Part shown: positions 1 to 18,571 of the stretch, piece by piece
Layout of the letters: each line of letters opens with the position of its first letter
How positions within the stretch are numbered: the first letter of the stretch is position 1
Assembly: GCA_964035545.1 (NCBI GenBank)
Contig: OZ037771.1
Coordinates: 13,582,980-13,646,979 of the forward strand
DNA length: 64,000 nt
Source: Bugula neritina
Lineage: Eukaryota; Bryozoa; Gymnolaemata; Cheilostomatida; Bugulidae
Direction: 5' to 3'
Program-made: the position numbers and the translations under genes
The notes under the pieces: generated by a model
Database searches by the model: none
What the model was told of the DNA's origin: nothing
What the model saw: the letters and a program-made list of their open reading frames with translations, nothing else

Positions 1-402
1 AGGTAAAAATATATATATTTTAATATACAGCTAATAGTAGGAAACTTATAGTCTAGAAGTATATATAGATCACATCTAATATATATGTAATACATACATA
101 CAACGCTCCATGCTACCATGAAAACACTCTTCTCTAAAATGAATGTTGCGCTTTGATTCCTACAAAATTGTATGTTAATTGTGAATATGTTGTCGGTTTT
201 TTATTATCAAATTACAGTTTGATCCTATAAATATTATATGTTAAATATGCAATGCTATCAGATAATGTATTCTATTGAATTGATGTATTGGGAAAAGTGC
301 TACAATATATTCTATATTTATTGTACTGTATAACTAATGACAAGTGAATAGGTACTCACGTTCACTGTTCCAATACTCAGGTACAACATAACATGGTGAA
401 TC
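1..402. other. 5' flank of the NTase-TPR gene
   Basis: AT-rich sequence with no supported coding exon. It probably holds the promoter and 5' UTR of the gene that starts at 403, but I see no convincing core promoter motif. Confidence 0.4.
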
Positions 403-6374
<5,972 letters not shown>

Positions 6375-7539
6375 CAGACATATTTATCACACACCTGGTT
6401 GCCTGCAAAATATTCAGGCTATGTTTTTCACTCTTGTCAAGCCTGTGAGTTGTGCTGTTTCCAGCATGTATATAGCATTGCTAATAATTGTTGAGTTTTT
6501 CATTCTATAAGCCAGTTTCACGGAACACATATTTTAGCTTTATGGTACTTTCATTGAGGTATTTTATGGCTCTGCTTTTATAATACATACAAATATAATA
6601 ATTTTTACAATACCTACTACCCTAAAGGATCAGTTGAGTTTAGTCTTCAGTAACATCCATTTTTGATATTTTTGTATAGAATATTTTTGGGAAGGTGTGA
6701 TTTATATTATATATAACTTTATTATTGTATGCTTAATTATATGTTGCTTATTTTACCTATACAATGCAAATTTCAAATTGTAATCAACTTTTCGGCTCTA
6801 GTAAGAATTCAAAGATATTTCTTTCAAAGTAATATTCACATGTATCTTTGGAGCTTAGTTCTTGCATTTTCTTCTTTCATTTTATCATTTCAGCAAGTCT
6901 GTACTTTTGACAATATTTTATTTATTATGCATTTAATGCCACATTATATATGCCTAAATTCAGTTACAAAATTTAGAAAGCTGTCTTAATTTTAAAGAGT
7001 TATTTATAATATATATATAATTGTAGCTATTATAGCAATTTTATCTCAATCATGTGTCCATGCATTTATTAGTGCGGGTAAAATATATTGTGTGTTATGC
7101 AAACATATTATTCACTTCAATATTAATCTGAACTTTAATTTAACAGATATTTATGCTTAAAGGTGATATTGAAACATGTTCCTGACAGAATTAAGTAACA
7201 TGTTGAAGCAGATCTAAACAGTGCATGCATGTGAAGATGCATTAAGCTATAATGTTCTTATGTTATAGCTATATTATATGAACCACACAGACTGTTTTGA
7301 AGCATTCTAAGATGAATAATATTTATTTGCTGGGGAGGGGGGAAGTTTAATAATTTCAAGTTAGATTATAATCAAAATTTTCACTAAATAACCGGTGTGT
7401 TTTAAGTTACTTGAGCTTTACATTACACTAATTATTCCTACAATGTTAATTTACTCAAAGAGCATAACATACACTACAGTATTCATATATATAATAATTT
7501 ACCTATACAAAGAGTATACAAAGCATGATATATTACGTG

Positions 7540-7770
7540 GTGTCTGGCGAAATTGGCATTAGTAAAATAGCACAGGTAAAAATGGCACAATAAGTAATAA
7601 TAATGGTACAAATGACAAAGTATGGGTAAAAGTGGCACACTTTCAATATTAGGGTTTGAGTTACGGTTTGGGAAATTTTAACATCAGTTTATCATTTTTT
7701 TTCTATTTTGGCATTTGTGCCCAATTATTACCAGTGTCATTTTCACTGTGCCATTTCTACCTGAAATGAA
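7540..7770. mobile_element. MITE-like element, GTGTCTGG/GGTAAAAATGGCAC family
   Basis: Begins GTGTCTGGCGAAATTGGCA and carries repeated GGTAAAAATGGCAC-like blocks. Their complement appears in the right half (TGCCATTTCTACCTG), so the element is internally palindromic. Related copies lie at 23950-24180, 51880-52068 and, partially, 53085-53200. No transposase is present. Confidence 0.6.
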
Positions 7771-8869
7771 GCTAAATATATGTGAAGTTGACACACTGTT
7801 ATATTATTGTTGTTATCATGCATATCGGTATAAACATCCTATTTCATTGAGCAAAGTTTTACCTTTTGTTTCATTATAATTTACATTACATGTTGATTTT
7901 CAGATATTGTTATATATAGCCTTACTCCAGGCAGAATGAGATCAGACTGGCAGGTTGTTATAGTTATGAAGCTCCAGGGTACAATGTAAATGCTGCACTG
8001 AGTTCTAGAAACTTCAGTGAAGCTGTCTATTGCTGCTGCTGCTGCACTATATAGAGCTACTATTTTTGTTGTTGAAACGCAAGCAGAAGTCACTATATCT
8101 TGTGTTAACTATTTAATTTCAATAAAAAAAGTTTTAATTTCTTTACTGAAATGAGAAAAAAATATCTCAGGGACTTGAAGATCAAAATAGTATCTCACTG
8201 CAGTAAATTGTGAAACAAATGCATTTAATCTTCATGTATAAGTATAACAAAAAATTTTCCAGTTGAGGATTATGATGGAATTTATATATGCAGATATATA
8301 TAACAAACTGTATTACGGTGCTCTCTCTGTAGCTCACAGGTTCTCTTCTCACCAAATTCTATAGATTACAAAAAGAAAGTTTGGACTCTAGCAGTTTCTG
8401 ACTAATGATGAAAAGCCGTGACTTAGATTTTTTGAGTCAAATTTAACTTTCAAAGAAGGAGAAACTATGTCTTGTATCAAAGATGGGAAAACATAAGAAT
8501 AGTGTTGCTAATTGACAGTCATCTGATTAAAATTCAAATCCAGTTGTATATTATATATTGACAAGAATTTAGCATAAATAGCTAGAGGTCATTTAATACA
8601 GCTGCTGTATGTATCTTGTGTATATGCATTATTATATAAAGGACATAAGTGGCCAAATATAAATTTAGATCAATTAAATATGCTTAGCATATTACTTGCA
8701 GAAATATTATGTATTCTTTGTTTATAAAACAAACATATTACTTTGATTGACTCTACAAAAGAAAACTATCAAAGATAATAACTATATGGCGTTTTGGAAC
8801 TGCAACACAATTATATTGGGTATGAAGTTTTCACTTCACCTTCTTTATATGACCGGTGTCATCCAGATA

Positions 8870-9388
8870 GAGGATATAGGCTAAATTTCCCACTTGAACG
8901 TTTTTCAGTTAGATGCTATTTATTTATATTAGAACAATATATATTTTATGTGCAATTTATTTGAATATTATTTAAATATATGTATATTTAAATAAAGGAC
9001 ATATTGGACGCATAAATACATTTCTTTGATCTGCATTAAAGTATTTTTTCTACATGTTTTTTGCTTTTTTTGAACAAATTTTTTGTTAATGAGTATTCAT
9101 TAATTAAAGATAATGTTTATTATTTATATATTACTGCTTTTTGTCCCACACAAATGTATGAAAATTAGAACATTATATTCCAGATAATTCATGCTAGGTA
9201 TTTAGCTATTAGCATTTTAGCTATGTGGCAATGAATGGAACAGTTATACATATATAGATATATTACTATCGGTATATAATTATATGGAACCAAAATAACA
9301 AATAGCGTGTAACTGGGAATCGTCTAAGTGGGAAACTTAGCCTAGCTATCGTCTAACTGCATGGAAATTAAGAGTCTATCTGGCACGA
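8870..9388. mobile_element. MITE-like element, about 520 bp, copy 1
   Basis: The left end (CCAGATAGAGGATATAGGCT, then AATTTCCCACTTGAACG) is matched in inverted orientation by the right end (AAGTGGGAAACTTAGCC ... TCTATCTGG). The interior is AT-rich with no coding capacity. A diverged second copy lies at about 10912-11392 in intron 2 of gene A. Shared internal landmarks include TTTGATCTGCATTAA and AGTATTCATTAAT. Confidence 0.65.
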
Positions 9389-9814
9389 AACCTTCTGTCC
9401 ATAAGTAAAGTAAACTGAGTAAACCACTAGGCCAGGCACTGGTTACATTAATTCATCTTTATTTTTATTGTAAAACCATTACCAACCTTTCTTATATAAC
9501 AGACCAACCATTACCCGTTTAAAAAATGTTAATTTGATAATATATGAGCAACTGACAATAATACAAAAATATAAATACAAGAAATATCAATATTCATGCA
9601 CATTGAAGTTACAACACTATAAATTATCAAAAAAACAAAACTTGAATATAGAATGATATAATGTAATATAAAATTATAGCTGCCTTGTGGGTCTATGCCT
9701 ATTAGAATACTGATTACTAATTGTATTTGTCATCTGTTGTTTGCTATAAATAGCTTAAAATACAGGCTATTCTCTAATGTGAATGTTTGTGCAAAACCAT
9801 GTAATTGCAAAGTT

Positions 9815-9940
9815 CTTGATCATACCAGGCTCATAAGACTTTTGCTCCAACTAAAATTTGAACCTGAAACCTCTAGATTGCAGGCAGCTATTTCATTCAC
9901 TACACCACAGGGGTTACTGGGTATACTCAACACTACAATA
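9815..9940 (-). mobile_element. tRNA-like SINE-type element
   Basis: On the - strand it reads TGTAGTGTTGAGTATACCCA, then CCCCTGTGGTGTAGTGAATG (A-box-like), and ends with a B-box-like GGTTTCAGGTTCAAATTTTA. The anticodon arm is degenerate, so this is not a functional tRNA. It belongs to the same family as 25530-25640, 25742-25845, 48990-49090, 59165-59225 and 63185-63300. Confidence 0.55.
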
Positions 9941-10373
9941 TTATTATAATAGTAGTTAAAGGTTTGGGTGTTTGAAATGACAGTGGCCTTTGTCTCTTGC
10001 ATTAGAATACAATTATAATAATTGTTATAAGCTTTGTAATATAATCAGTCTGATGAAGCTCCATGTCATACAAAGTACATGGTGAAAATTAACCAACCTA
10101 ACCCACAAACTAGTCGTTATAATAAAATGTATAATAGCAAGATAACATATAATTATATTGTTACTTTTTCTAAACCCTTATATTATGTGTAATTTTATTG
10201 CCAAGTAAATACTGTTTATATCTTTAATTCTATGTATATATTATAATTGATTGCTGTTTACAAGGAAGGAAAGATGGTAATTTTCTCTCCAGGCATGGAC
10301 TGTAGTTTGAATATTACAGGTAAAGCAGCTTCTCAGTTGATTGCAGGTAATTGTCTGCTGAAAAAGAACCAAA

Positions 10374-13300
10374 ATGCGTAGCTGGAGCTTTTTATTTGTA
10401 AGTATTGTATAAATATTTTACGGGTAACTTGAAATTTTTATATGAAATACAATTAGCACATGCAGGGTTATTCTGTTTATATTAAACAATGGCACAAATA
10501 ATTCATTTAATAATGTAGTGCAAGTAAAATTTAAATACATAATAACGCACTTTGTAGGAATTGTATTCATTTAAAATAATATTATTATTTGCTTGTTATA
10601 CATATTTAGATTGTGATATCCTTAACAGAATCGGTGCACTTTGTGCAAGCTGTGAAACCAAGGTAAATTATTAGTTATATTTATTTCTACATTATATTTC
10701 TATTTAGTATTGTAGTACCTAAACAACTACTATATTATATTATATTATATTATATTCAATTATTTAATTAATCAATTTATTGATCATATATAGATGTTAT
10801 CATATAGTCAAACATTAGGATATGTATTATATAGTGCTGAAATTTAAAATGGATTTTTAAAGTTCAAAAGTAAATAAGCTTTAAAAAGGATTAAAATGGA
10901 GAAAATGTTTTGGTTCATTGCAGATATAGACGCTTTCTAGTTAAACGCTATTCATTTATTTTGGTACAATATATATTTTACGTGCAATCCATTTGAATAT
11001 TATGTAATTAAATGTATGTTTAAATAAACTTAGATAAATTGTTTTCTATCAAGCACATAAATAAATTCCTTTGATCTGCATTAACTTATTAATATTGCAG
11101 ATTCTTTATTTCCCATTGTTTGAAAAGAGTCTTTTGGTATTAAGTATTCATTAATGTCTATTATCAATGTATTACTGCATGCTTGCTTGCTTAGCAAAAA
11201 TTCACGAAAAGCAAGCTATTATTTCAGATAACTTATATTAGCTATTATAGCTATTATAAGCATATTAGCTATTTAGCAATCAATACAACAGTTATATACA
11301 TTATTATGGCTAAAAATAAAAAATAACGCGTATATAAGTTGGAAGCGTCCAAGTGGGAAATTAACCCTAGCGTCTATCTGGGATAAAACCAATTTTTTAG
11401 CTTATTTAGCAAAAATCCTTTCTATGTGGAGTAGGGAGGGCGTGAGGCATCTAATAGACGTGGAGTCTATATACTTTAGTGAGTTTTTTTCTTTGCTAGA
11501 AGCTCCATACGTAACGACTTAATAATGCAATTAAATAGATCCCTAATTAACTAAAACCCTTCAGCTAATTATGTTATATTTCTAAGGTTGGGAATAAAAG
11601 CTGATAGTTTACCATGTTTATGTTTTCAGCATTTTATACAACGAGGAAGAGAGCTTTCTCAACACTAATGGTCCAGTTTTCCACATCGAACTCGATTACT
11701 ATAAACGTGACGGCAGCCTTCTAATAGGAACCAACAAGCACCTCATAAGCACCGACGGTCTACAGAAAGCTAAACTAGCATCCTTCCTGGTGACAAGTTT
11801 CACGCAGAAGAACGCAACTCACGTGTTTGTAGTTGATCACTACAGACATTGCCTTAAAGTTCTCAACCGCGAGACAGATCAACTGAAGACCTTTGCGGGA
11901 ACCTGCGTTACCAGTGGCTATGCTGAAGGGGGCGTAGGGAAGGGCAGACTTAACAGACCGTGGGGTGTAGTGGTTGATGCTAGGAACCCAAACAGGCTTT
12001 TGGTAACTGATGAACTTAATCGTGCATTGAGATTTATTGACCTGAACAATGGACACCTGGGAACCGAAAGTAGAGACGGCTTCTTTCATCCGAAAAGTTT
12101 GTTGTTTGCAGGAAATGATCTACTAGTGACCAACTATAATAGCGTTCTGAAAGTGAGCTGGTCCAATGGTAAAGTCAACAACATTCATCTGGCAGGAACT
12201 GAAAAGCAAGGCGATAGGCTTGGATCCTTTAATCAGGCTGCGTTTGGAGCCATTATGAAGTTGGAAAAATTTAGCGACAATAAATATCTTATAGCTGATT
12301 ACGGGAACAGAAAACTGAAGTTGCTGGACATGGAGAAGAAAACTGTGGGTGCGGTGTGCTTTAAAGATCAAACTATTGAGTGTAATTTTCCAGATAACCC
12401 ATTGTCTATACTAAGTACTGGCGAAATACTGTATGTGGGCACCAAGACAGAAATTCATAAGTTGACAGGTTAGTTGAAGTTACAAAATAGTTAAAAATAT
12501 ATACATTGTTCCATATTCTAATTCACTCAATAAATAAGTGAAATAAAAGATTACTTTTGTGTGTATTTGTAGAAAAGTATTGAAAGTAGATGAAATTGCT
12601 GGTTTCTACTAAGTTTAAAAGTAAAATGAAAAGTTAGGAGTAAAAACTTTTACTATAGTTTTAAATGCAAAAGTATAATAACCTATATTAATATTATATT
12701 TATATCGATCTGTAATACATCTTTAGATTTGTATTTAAATATAATATGCAAGCCTGAACAAAAATTCTAGTGTTTACAGTAGAGAACTAAACACAATAAA
12801 TTAATTATAGTAGAAAATCTTAGATGCTGTGTTATTATCAGATACTTTTTTTCTGAAGATTGCTTAAAATTAATTAATTTGTAATTTATCACAAATTGAT
12901 TAAATTATACTTATAGCTGTAAGGCATTGTTCTTTCACTTTGCAAACTGAAGGGATTTGTTAGTTGTAACAGAGTATTAGCAAATTAACAATGCCTAGGT
13001 ATGGATCCCTTTGTTTGTTTGTTTCTGTGAACATGGCATGTTACATAATATGCTAACTTTTTTCAGAGTCTAAGGAAAATAAAAGACTTGTGTTTAAAGG
13101 AAAGTACGATGTTAGATGCCACATGATAGACTACACTAATTATAGAAGAGTAGCAATAGATAGCACTCTGGCAATGAGACGAGCACAACTTCAAGCAATC
13201 TGTGAAAAGCGTATGTATATCTGGGCTCATTGTAAGATCTTAAAATCATTGCTCGTAGCCACAATAGATACAATAGTGCCATGTTAGGTTTATCTACAAC

Positions 13301-13838
13301 AGTTGGAGTCTGAGTGGAAGCAAACGTTTTATAGATTCTTCATTCAACTATCTATCAAACATTTATTGGAGGCAAACATGCAGTTTAATTGTAACCAAGA
13401 GTTCTTTTAAAAAAGCTTTTTTGGAAACTTGCTTTAGCTAATTTAAATTTTTGAGCTTATAGGGCTGCAAGCAACAAAAATGCAGCTATTTTTTATATTG
13501 CCCTTTTCTTGTCAAATTCTATATTTACGTTAACAAATAAATTTTGTGAAACCGTGTACTTGAGACATCAAAGTATGTTAGCATATAGTTGGTCAACTTC
13601 TTTGTACGTGTATATATGTATGCGTATTGTGTTGTATTGTGTAGAATGCACTTTGTCTTTGATGATTCAACCGTACTACACATGTCGTGATGATCAGCTG
13701 ACTATTTACTGGCCAACTGATCAGTTCTATCCTCCCAACACCCAAGAAGTGCCAAAGGAAATGGCAGAGAGATTAAAGATGAGATTGAGATTTTCAGAGC
13801 CTTTGAAGACCTTCAAGTTTTCCCTGGTGTTGTTATAG
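10374..13838 (+). CDS. Gene A: secreted NHL beta-propeller protein, short form (5 exons, 417 aa)
   Basis: Exons: 10374-10397, 10610-10662, 11630-12468, 13067-13210, 13645-13838. MRSWSFLF plus IVISLTESVHFVQAVKP form a signal peptide split by a phase-0 intron. Residues about 26-306 are the NHL propeller; typical strands include FTQKNATHVFVVD, YAEGGVGKGRLNRPWGV and RLLVTDELNRALR. Residues about 306-417 are the first two exons of the family's Cys-rich C-terminal region (RLVFKGKYDVRC, then CRDDQLTIYWPTDQFYPP). There is no HYR-like exon. Where paralogues splice to a last exon, this gene runs to a stop after FKFSLVLL, and a poly(A) signal follows at 13878. It is the first gene of the array and pairs with B in strand and structure. 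Gene model strong; function unknown. Confidence 0.8.
10912..11392. mobile_element. MITE-like element, copy 2, in intron 2 of gene A
   Basis: Diverged relative of the 8870-9388 element. The left part is GACGCTTTCTAGTTAAACGC. The right part includes CCAAGTGGGAAATTAACCC and ends GCGTCTATCTGG. It shares TTTGATCTGCATTAAC with copy 1. Confidence 0.55.
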
Positions 13839-13877
13839 AATTCGTATCCATATTAGGCTTTTTTGCAATTAAGGAAA

Positions 13878-13883
13878 AATAAA
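13878..13883 (+). terminator. Poly(A) signal AATAAA of gene A
   Basis: A canonical AATAAA lies 40 nt after the gene A stop codon. It supports the transcript ending here, without the extra terminal exon seen in genes C-I. Confidence 0.55.
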
Positions 13884-15547
13884 TTTGAAAAACAACACAC
13901 TTTTTTTGCATAGGATTAAAAATTTATTAATTGGGAAATATTAAAATATGCATATCTATATTCTAGATTATAGTAAGGTCAAAAATGTTTCAAAAAGTAA
14001 TTCTAGTTACTTGAATTTAAGGCAAACATAACATGTTTAGTTAAGCATTCATGCTTATTAAATTTATTTACCGTTTTTGCTATTATTTAAATTGATTAGC
14101 TATTAATATGGATACATTTGTGCTGTTTTTAATACTTGCCAATACAGCTGAATGTTGCGGTTTTGGTTTATTTTATATTTATTATTTAATAAAATATATA
14201 TTAATGAAATTATTTGTCCCTGGACTTTCCTTTTACTGTTTTTATATAGATTATTAGCATTATAAGATAATTTAATAAAATTATAGAATGCAGTATTATG
14301 AAATATACATTAATACTATAAAATATATTGGGCATCTTATATAATTGTAGTATAGTATATAATATGATATAATGAAATGTGATAAAATATAATGTAATTA
14401 TATAAAACATGATGTATAACGGAATATATGATAAATATAATGTAACATAATATTATATACAATACTGTAATAAAAGAAAATATATAAATATATTATAAAC
14501 ATGCATTATACTGCAACATAATATTCTGATGTATTAATATATAATCCAACATATACTACAATATAATATATTGAAATATAATAATATAATAAAATGTAGT
14601 ATATTATAATATTATAATACTAGGTTATAACATAAAATTACCTATACAACATAATATACAATCTAATATGTAATATATTATACTAATATGCAGTATATTC
14701 TAAAAATATATGATGTAATATATTACATCATATATGTTCTAATATAGGTATTATATTGTCACAAAACATTAAACTAAATAATACCATGCATATTAATTTG
14801 ATATTAAATGTTACAAAATAATATACCATGATGATAAATAATTTAAAATAACATGATCAAATATAATATATAATACAGTTATTGATATATTATAAAATTT
14901 TCTTTATACTCAATATAGTTATAAGCAAAATATACATATTTAAATTAATCAGAAAGTAATGTGAGTTGTCATAGTATATAGAACTAGTATTATTCTGATT
15001 AAGTATAGGTAAAAGGTAACTTTGTTATAATAGGCTATAATATACTATATTTTCTTCTCTATATAATGTATCTTTTGCTTTGTCCTGTTGGGGTAGCGAG
15101 AGGCTACAATATACTATATAATACTATATACTTGATAAGGATCTCCAAAAATTGCAGGAGAAAAATTTTATAAAAACTTATAATGCATATGTCATTTCAA
15201 TATAATATGTATTTACAGCTTCTTCAGTTCTAAATTCTATAATAGAAAATGCCAAAAGCTGTTAAAATTTTGCTGCATGCGTTATTGGCAGCTCAAATAT
15301 AAATATAGGTGAAAAATAGTAAAAGTGCATGAAAGCATTGGGACTTATAGTTCAATATGATGCTATATACAACATGCAAACTTTTTATCCCCAAATTATA
15401 AATTCTTGTTTTTCTGTCTACAGAAGCTATGGCAATTAGGTTTTTGAACTTTAATTTTAATGGAAATCCGTTATCAAAATATAATGCTATATACAAATAT
15501 GTATGCTTAGGTTTTCTTTTCTAAACATATAAAAGCTCACGCAAGTT
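13884..15547. repeat. AT-rich low-complexity spacer between genes A and B
   Basis: Long runs of degenerate AATATAATATAAT-type sequence, densest at about 14160-14900. I searched for a last exon of gene A on the + strand and found nothing resembling it. Confidence 0.6.
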
Positions 15548-15735
15548 TATAGTCCATATCCTCTTGAGAAAAATGCGCTGAAAAAAGTTTTTGAATAATG
15601 CAGGCTAAGTACTTGTTTAAATGAGGCACAGGGGCAATTATAACTGCAATTAACTTTTTCTAACATCACCAATGGCCCTGGTCTGGCTCGAACAAATGAC
15701 TTTATGTTTACTAAGCAAACACTCTAACCCCTCTT
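15548..15735 (-). mobile_element. tRNA-derived SINE, copy 1
   Basis: On the - strand a tRNA-like head with B-box-like TTCGAGCCAGACCAGGGCC is followed by CATTGGTGATGTTAG and a body ending in an anti-TTGAGAAAAATGCGC segment. The same head and body order recurs at 20878, 27995, 31985, 34405, 52083 and 62985. Confidence 0.6.
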
Positions 15736-16065
15736 TTGTAAACATATATTAAACAATAACGTGATTTGCCAGCGACCTTACATTACTTAGTTGATTAACT
15801 TATAAGATTTGTATGCAAAACTAACTAAATATTTGATATAATGCAAGAATTTTCTTTTATTGCAATAATAACAAACGCTACGAAATTGATACTTCAAACG
15901 TGCAAAACTTGAAAATAATAGCCTTTACCTCAACTTTATCATCTGAACTGATGCTTAGCAAGCCTTGTAATTATAGTAATTTATATATTTACAAGTTATC
16001 TCAACATAGAAGAAGAATATGGTGTTAGACTGAATTAGCTACTGCAGTCACTATAAACTGTGGAT

Positions 16066-18571
16066 ATGATGGCTTGGTGTTATTTTGTGATTGTGAGTAA
16101 AATAATCTTTTCATTTGTATACAAATTGGTATATATTAAATAACAGTTAATTATATTTGTAAATATACTTAATAGTATAAATAAATATACATTTCATATA
16201 ATAATTTGGAAAAAGTGAAGTAAAATTAAGTATTTATAATATTTTAGATTTTATCAGCTTTTATCAAAGGACTAGAAGCTGGTTCAAACATCAAACCTGG
16301 GTATGATATTTAGTATCTCCTTCTAAACAATATATCGCATTCTATAATTTATTATAATATTACATAATTAAAATGTTCTTTTCAGGCTGTTATATGTTAT
16401 CTAAAACAATTTTAGTTGTTATAAAATTACAATACTTTAAATCATAATATAATATATATATATTTCGACCTAGCAATTTGAACATTATCTTCTTTTCATT
16501 TATTCGTTCATGCAATTTCTAAAACTTTATTTTGATTGTCATCTAATTTGCACTGTTTTTAATAATATTTGTGTTTGTAGTATCTTATACAACCATGCTG
16601 AACTGTTCATCAAGACAAATGCCCCTGTTTTCCACATAGAGTTTGACCAGTATAAAAGTGATGGCAGCCTTTTAATTGGCACCAACAATCATCTTCAAAC
16701 TGCTAACATTAGACAAATTGAAGACCTGGCATCACTATTGGTAACAGGGTTTGCACAAGCGAATACAACACATGCCTTTATAGTAGACAACCAGAAGCAC
16801 TGCATCAAAGTGATAAATAGGGAGAATAATCAATTGAGAGACTTTGCAGGAACTTGTGGCACTAGTGGCTATGCAGAAGGTCGACTGGGTGTAGGCAGGT
16901 TCCATAAACCGTGGGGTATCACAGCTGATGTTAGAGACCCAGACAGACTTCTGGTAGCCGATAAGAGTAACCACGCTATAAGGTCGGTTAATCTGAGAAC
17001 AGGAGAAGTGGGTACGCTGAGAAATAACGGATTTTACTTTCCTAAAAGTATGCAATGGGAAGGTCCAATCCTCATGGTGACTAACTATAACTTTATCACA
17101 ATGGTTGCCTGGTGGACAAATGGAGAAGTTACCAACACTCACATGGCTGGAACAAGAAAGAAAGGAGACACTTTTGGCCATTTTGATGTAGCTCAATTCG
17201 GAACTCTTACGGATGCAGAAAGAGTGAGAGAAAACCAATATCTTGTTGCTGATTTTGAAAACAGAAAATTGAAAATTCTTGATATGATCAATGGAGTTGT
17301 CAGTCCGGTCTGCTTTAGAGGACCCACTACAGAATGTACCTTTCCTCACCAGCCGATTTCTATGTTGAATCTTGGCAATACTCTGTATGTTGGGACACAG
17401 AAATGCATCCACAAACTAACTGGTGAGTTAGACTAATTGTATAAAGTACATGATAATAAGTTCTACATTTAGTCTCGTAAGTTTTATAAGCTAACGTGAA
17501 ACAGTATATAATATTTTGAAATGCAGAAATAAGTTATAGATTTAAACATGAATTGAATAATAAAAAAGAATTTTAGTTTTTTTGCAGTTTTATTTTAAAC
17601 CCCAACTTTGTAAATTCAACTTTAACTATTGATAACCGTATTTAATAATCTTTTTTAATAATAATATATATTTTTATGCTTATTATTAGAGTTTCGAGAG
17701 GCGAGAAGGCTTTTATTCACTGGGAAGTATGATGTAGACTGTCATGAAATAAATAGTGATAGTAACAGAAGACTCGGAATGGAAAATACACTGGGTAGAA
17801 GAAGAGCGGAACTCCAAACTGTCTGCGGATTTGGTACGTGTGAATAGAATTATTACTAGTCATGTGTACACAACTCTTAACTAGTAAAACATAAATTTCC
17901 ACAAGCTTGCGGAAGTTTTCAAGGAGTTCAAAGTATATCTGAATATAGGTTTGCAAAACTCTAATATATATAAAGAGGTCTCACTGTTGTGAATTGGGTT
18001 AAAACAATGATTCATAATTTGAGGGAAATGGTGAAAATCTAGTCTATAAAACTTCCTTATAGAAAATGCTTGAAAACACACATTATATGTCAGTAAATCA
18101 AACAGAAATATTAAAACGGTGATTCTAGGGATGAGTAACCATAAAATTATATATCACTGCGCTCCCATATGGCTTCAAATAAAATTTCGTCGCTTAATTC
18201 AATTTGCATCAAATTTGCAGTGTATGAGTGGTAAGTTTAAATAGTGATAATGAACTTTGAGCTGTTGATTCATGCTTCTACTTTCTAAGTCTTGCTTTGG
18301 TAGAGCTTTGAGTTTTAGTACCTAATAAGCTGTTTAACCAATGACAGTCTTTCTTTATTTAGACTGCATAATGTCGCTCACATTGCAACCTTCATACAAG
18401 TGCTATGAGGACCAACTGACTGTGTATTGGCCTACAGATAAGATTTTTCATCCAGAGACTAAAGAGTTACCAAAGCCATTGGCAGACAAGTTACAACATG
18501 GAATTTATCAATCAGAAACTCTAACGAATGTTGGTATTTCCTTTGAGCTGTCTGAAATCTTTGTTTTGTAA
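16066..18571 (+). CDS. Gene B: secreted NHL beta-propeller protein, short form (5 exons, 424 aa)
   Basis: Exons: 16066-16092, 16248-16300, 16581-17422, 17690-17833, 18363-18571. MMAWCYFVI and ILSAFIKGLEAGSN encode the signal peptide region. Residues about 27-307 form the NHL propeller (FAQANTTHAFIVD, YAEGRLGVGRFHKPWGI, RLLVADKSNHAIRSVNL). The conserved Cys pair in HCIKVINR/FAGTCG and the PVCF...C pair are present. Residues about 308-424 carry LLFTGKYDVDC, RRRAELQTVC and YKCYEDQLTVYWPTDK of the C-terminal region. As in gene A, HYR-like exons are absent, and the last coding exon ends in a stop (VGISFELSEIFVL) where C, H and I continue to a further exon. A and B are each other's closest relatives here. 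Predicted secreted; ligand unknown. Confidence 0.82.

Larger units (their letters stand above)
6375..10373. other. Intergenic region between the NTase-TPR gene and the NHL array
   Basis: No supported exon in either strand. It contains MITE-like elements at 7540-7770 and 8870-9388, a tRNA-like element at 9815-9940, and simple AT-rich sequence. A small GCT-repeat patch lies near 8028-8045. Confidence 0.6.

Noticed and set aside
7881-8093. 70-residue open frame on the - strand with an Ala run
   Set aside because: Low-complexity GCT repeat, no splice or homology support and no family resemblance.
12469-13066. Search for a HYR-like exon in gene A between the NHL and C-terminal exons
   Set aside because: No CP...C open segment with splice sites on the + strand; the module is truly absent.
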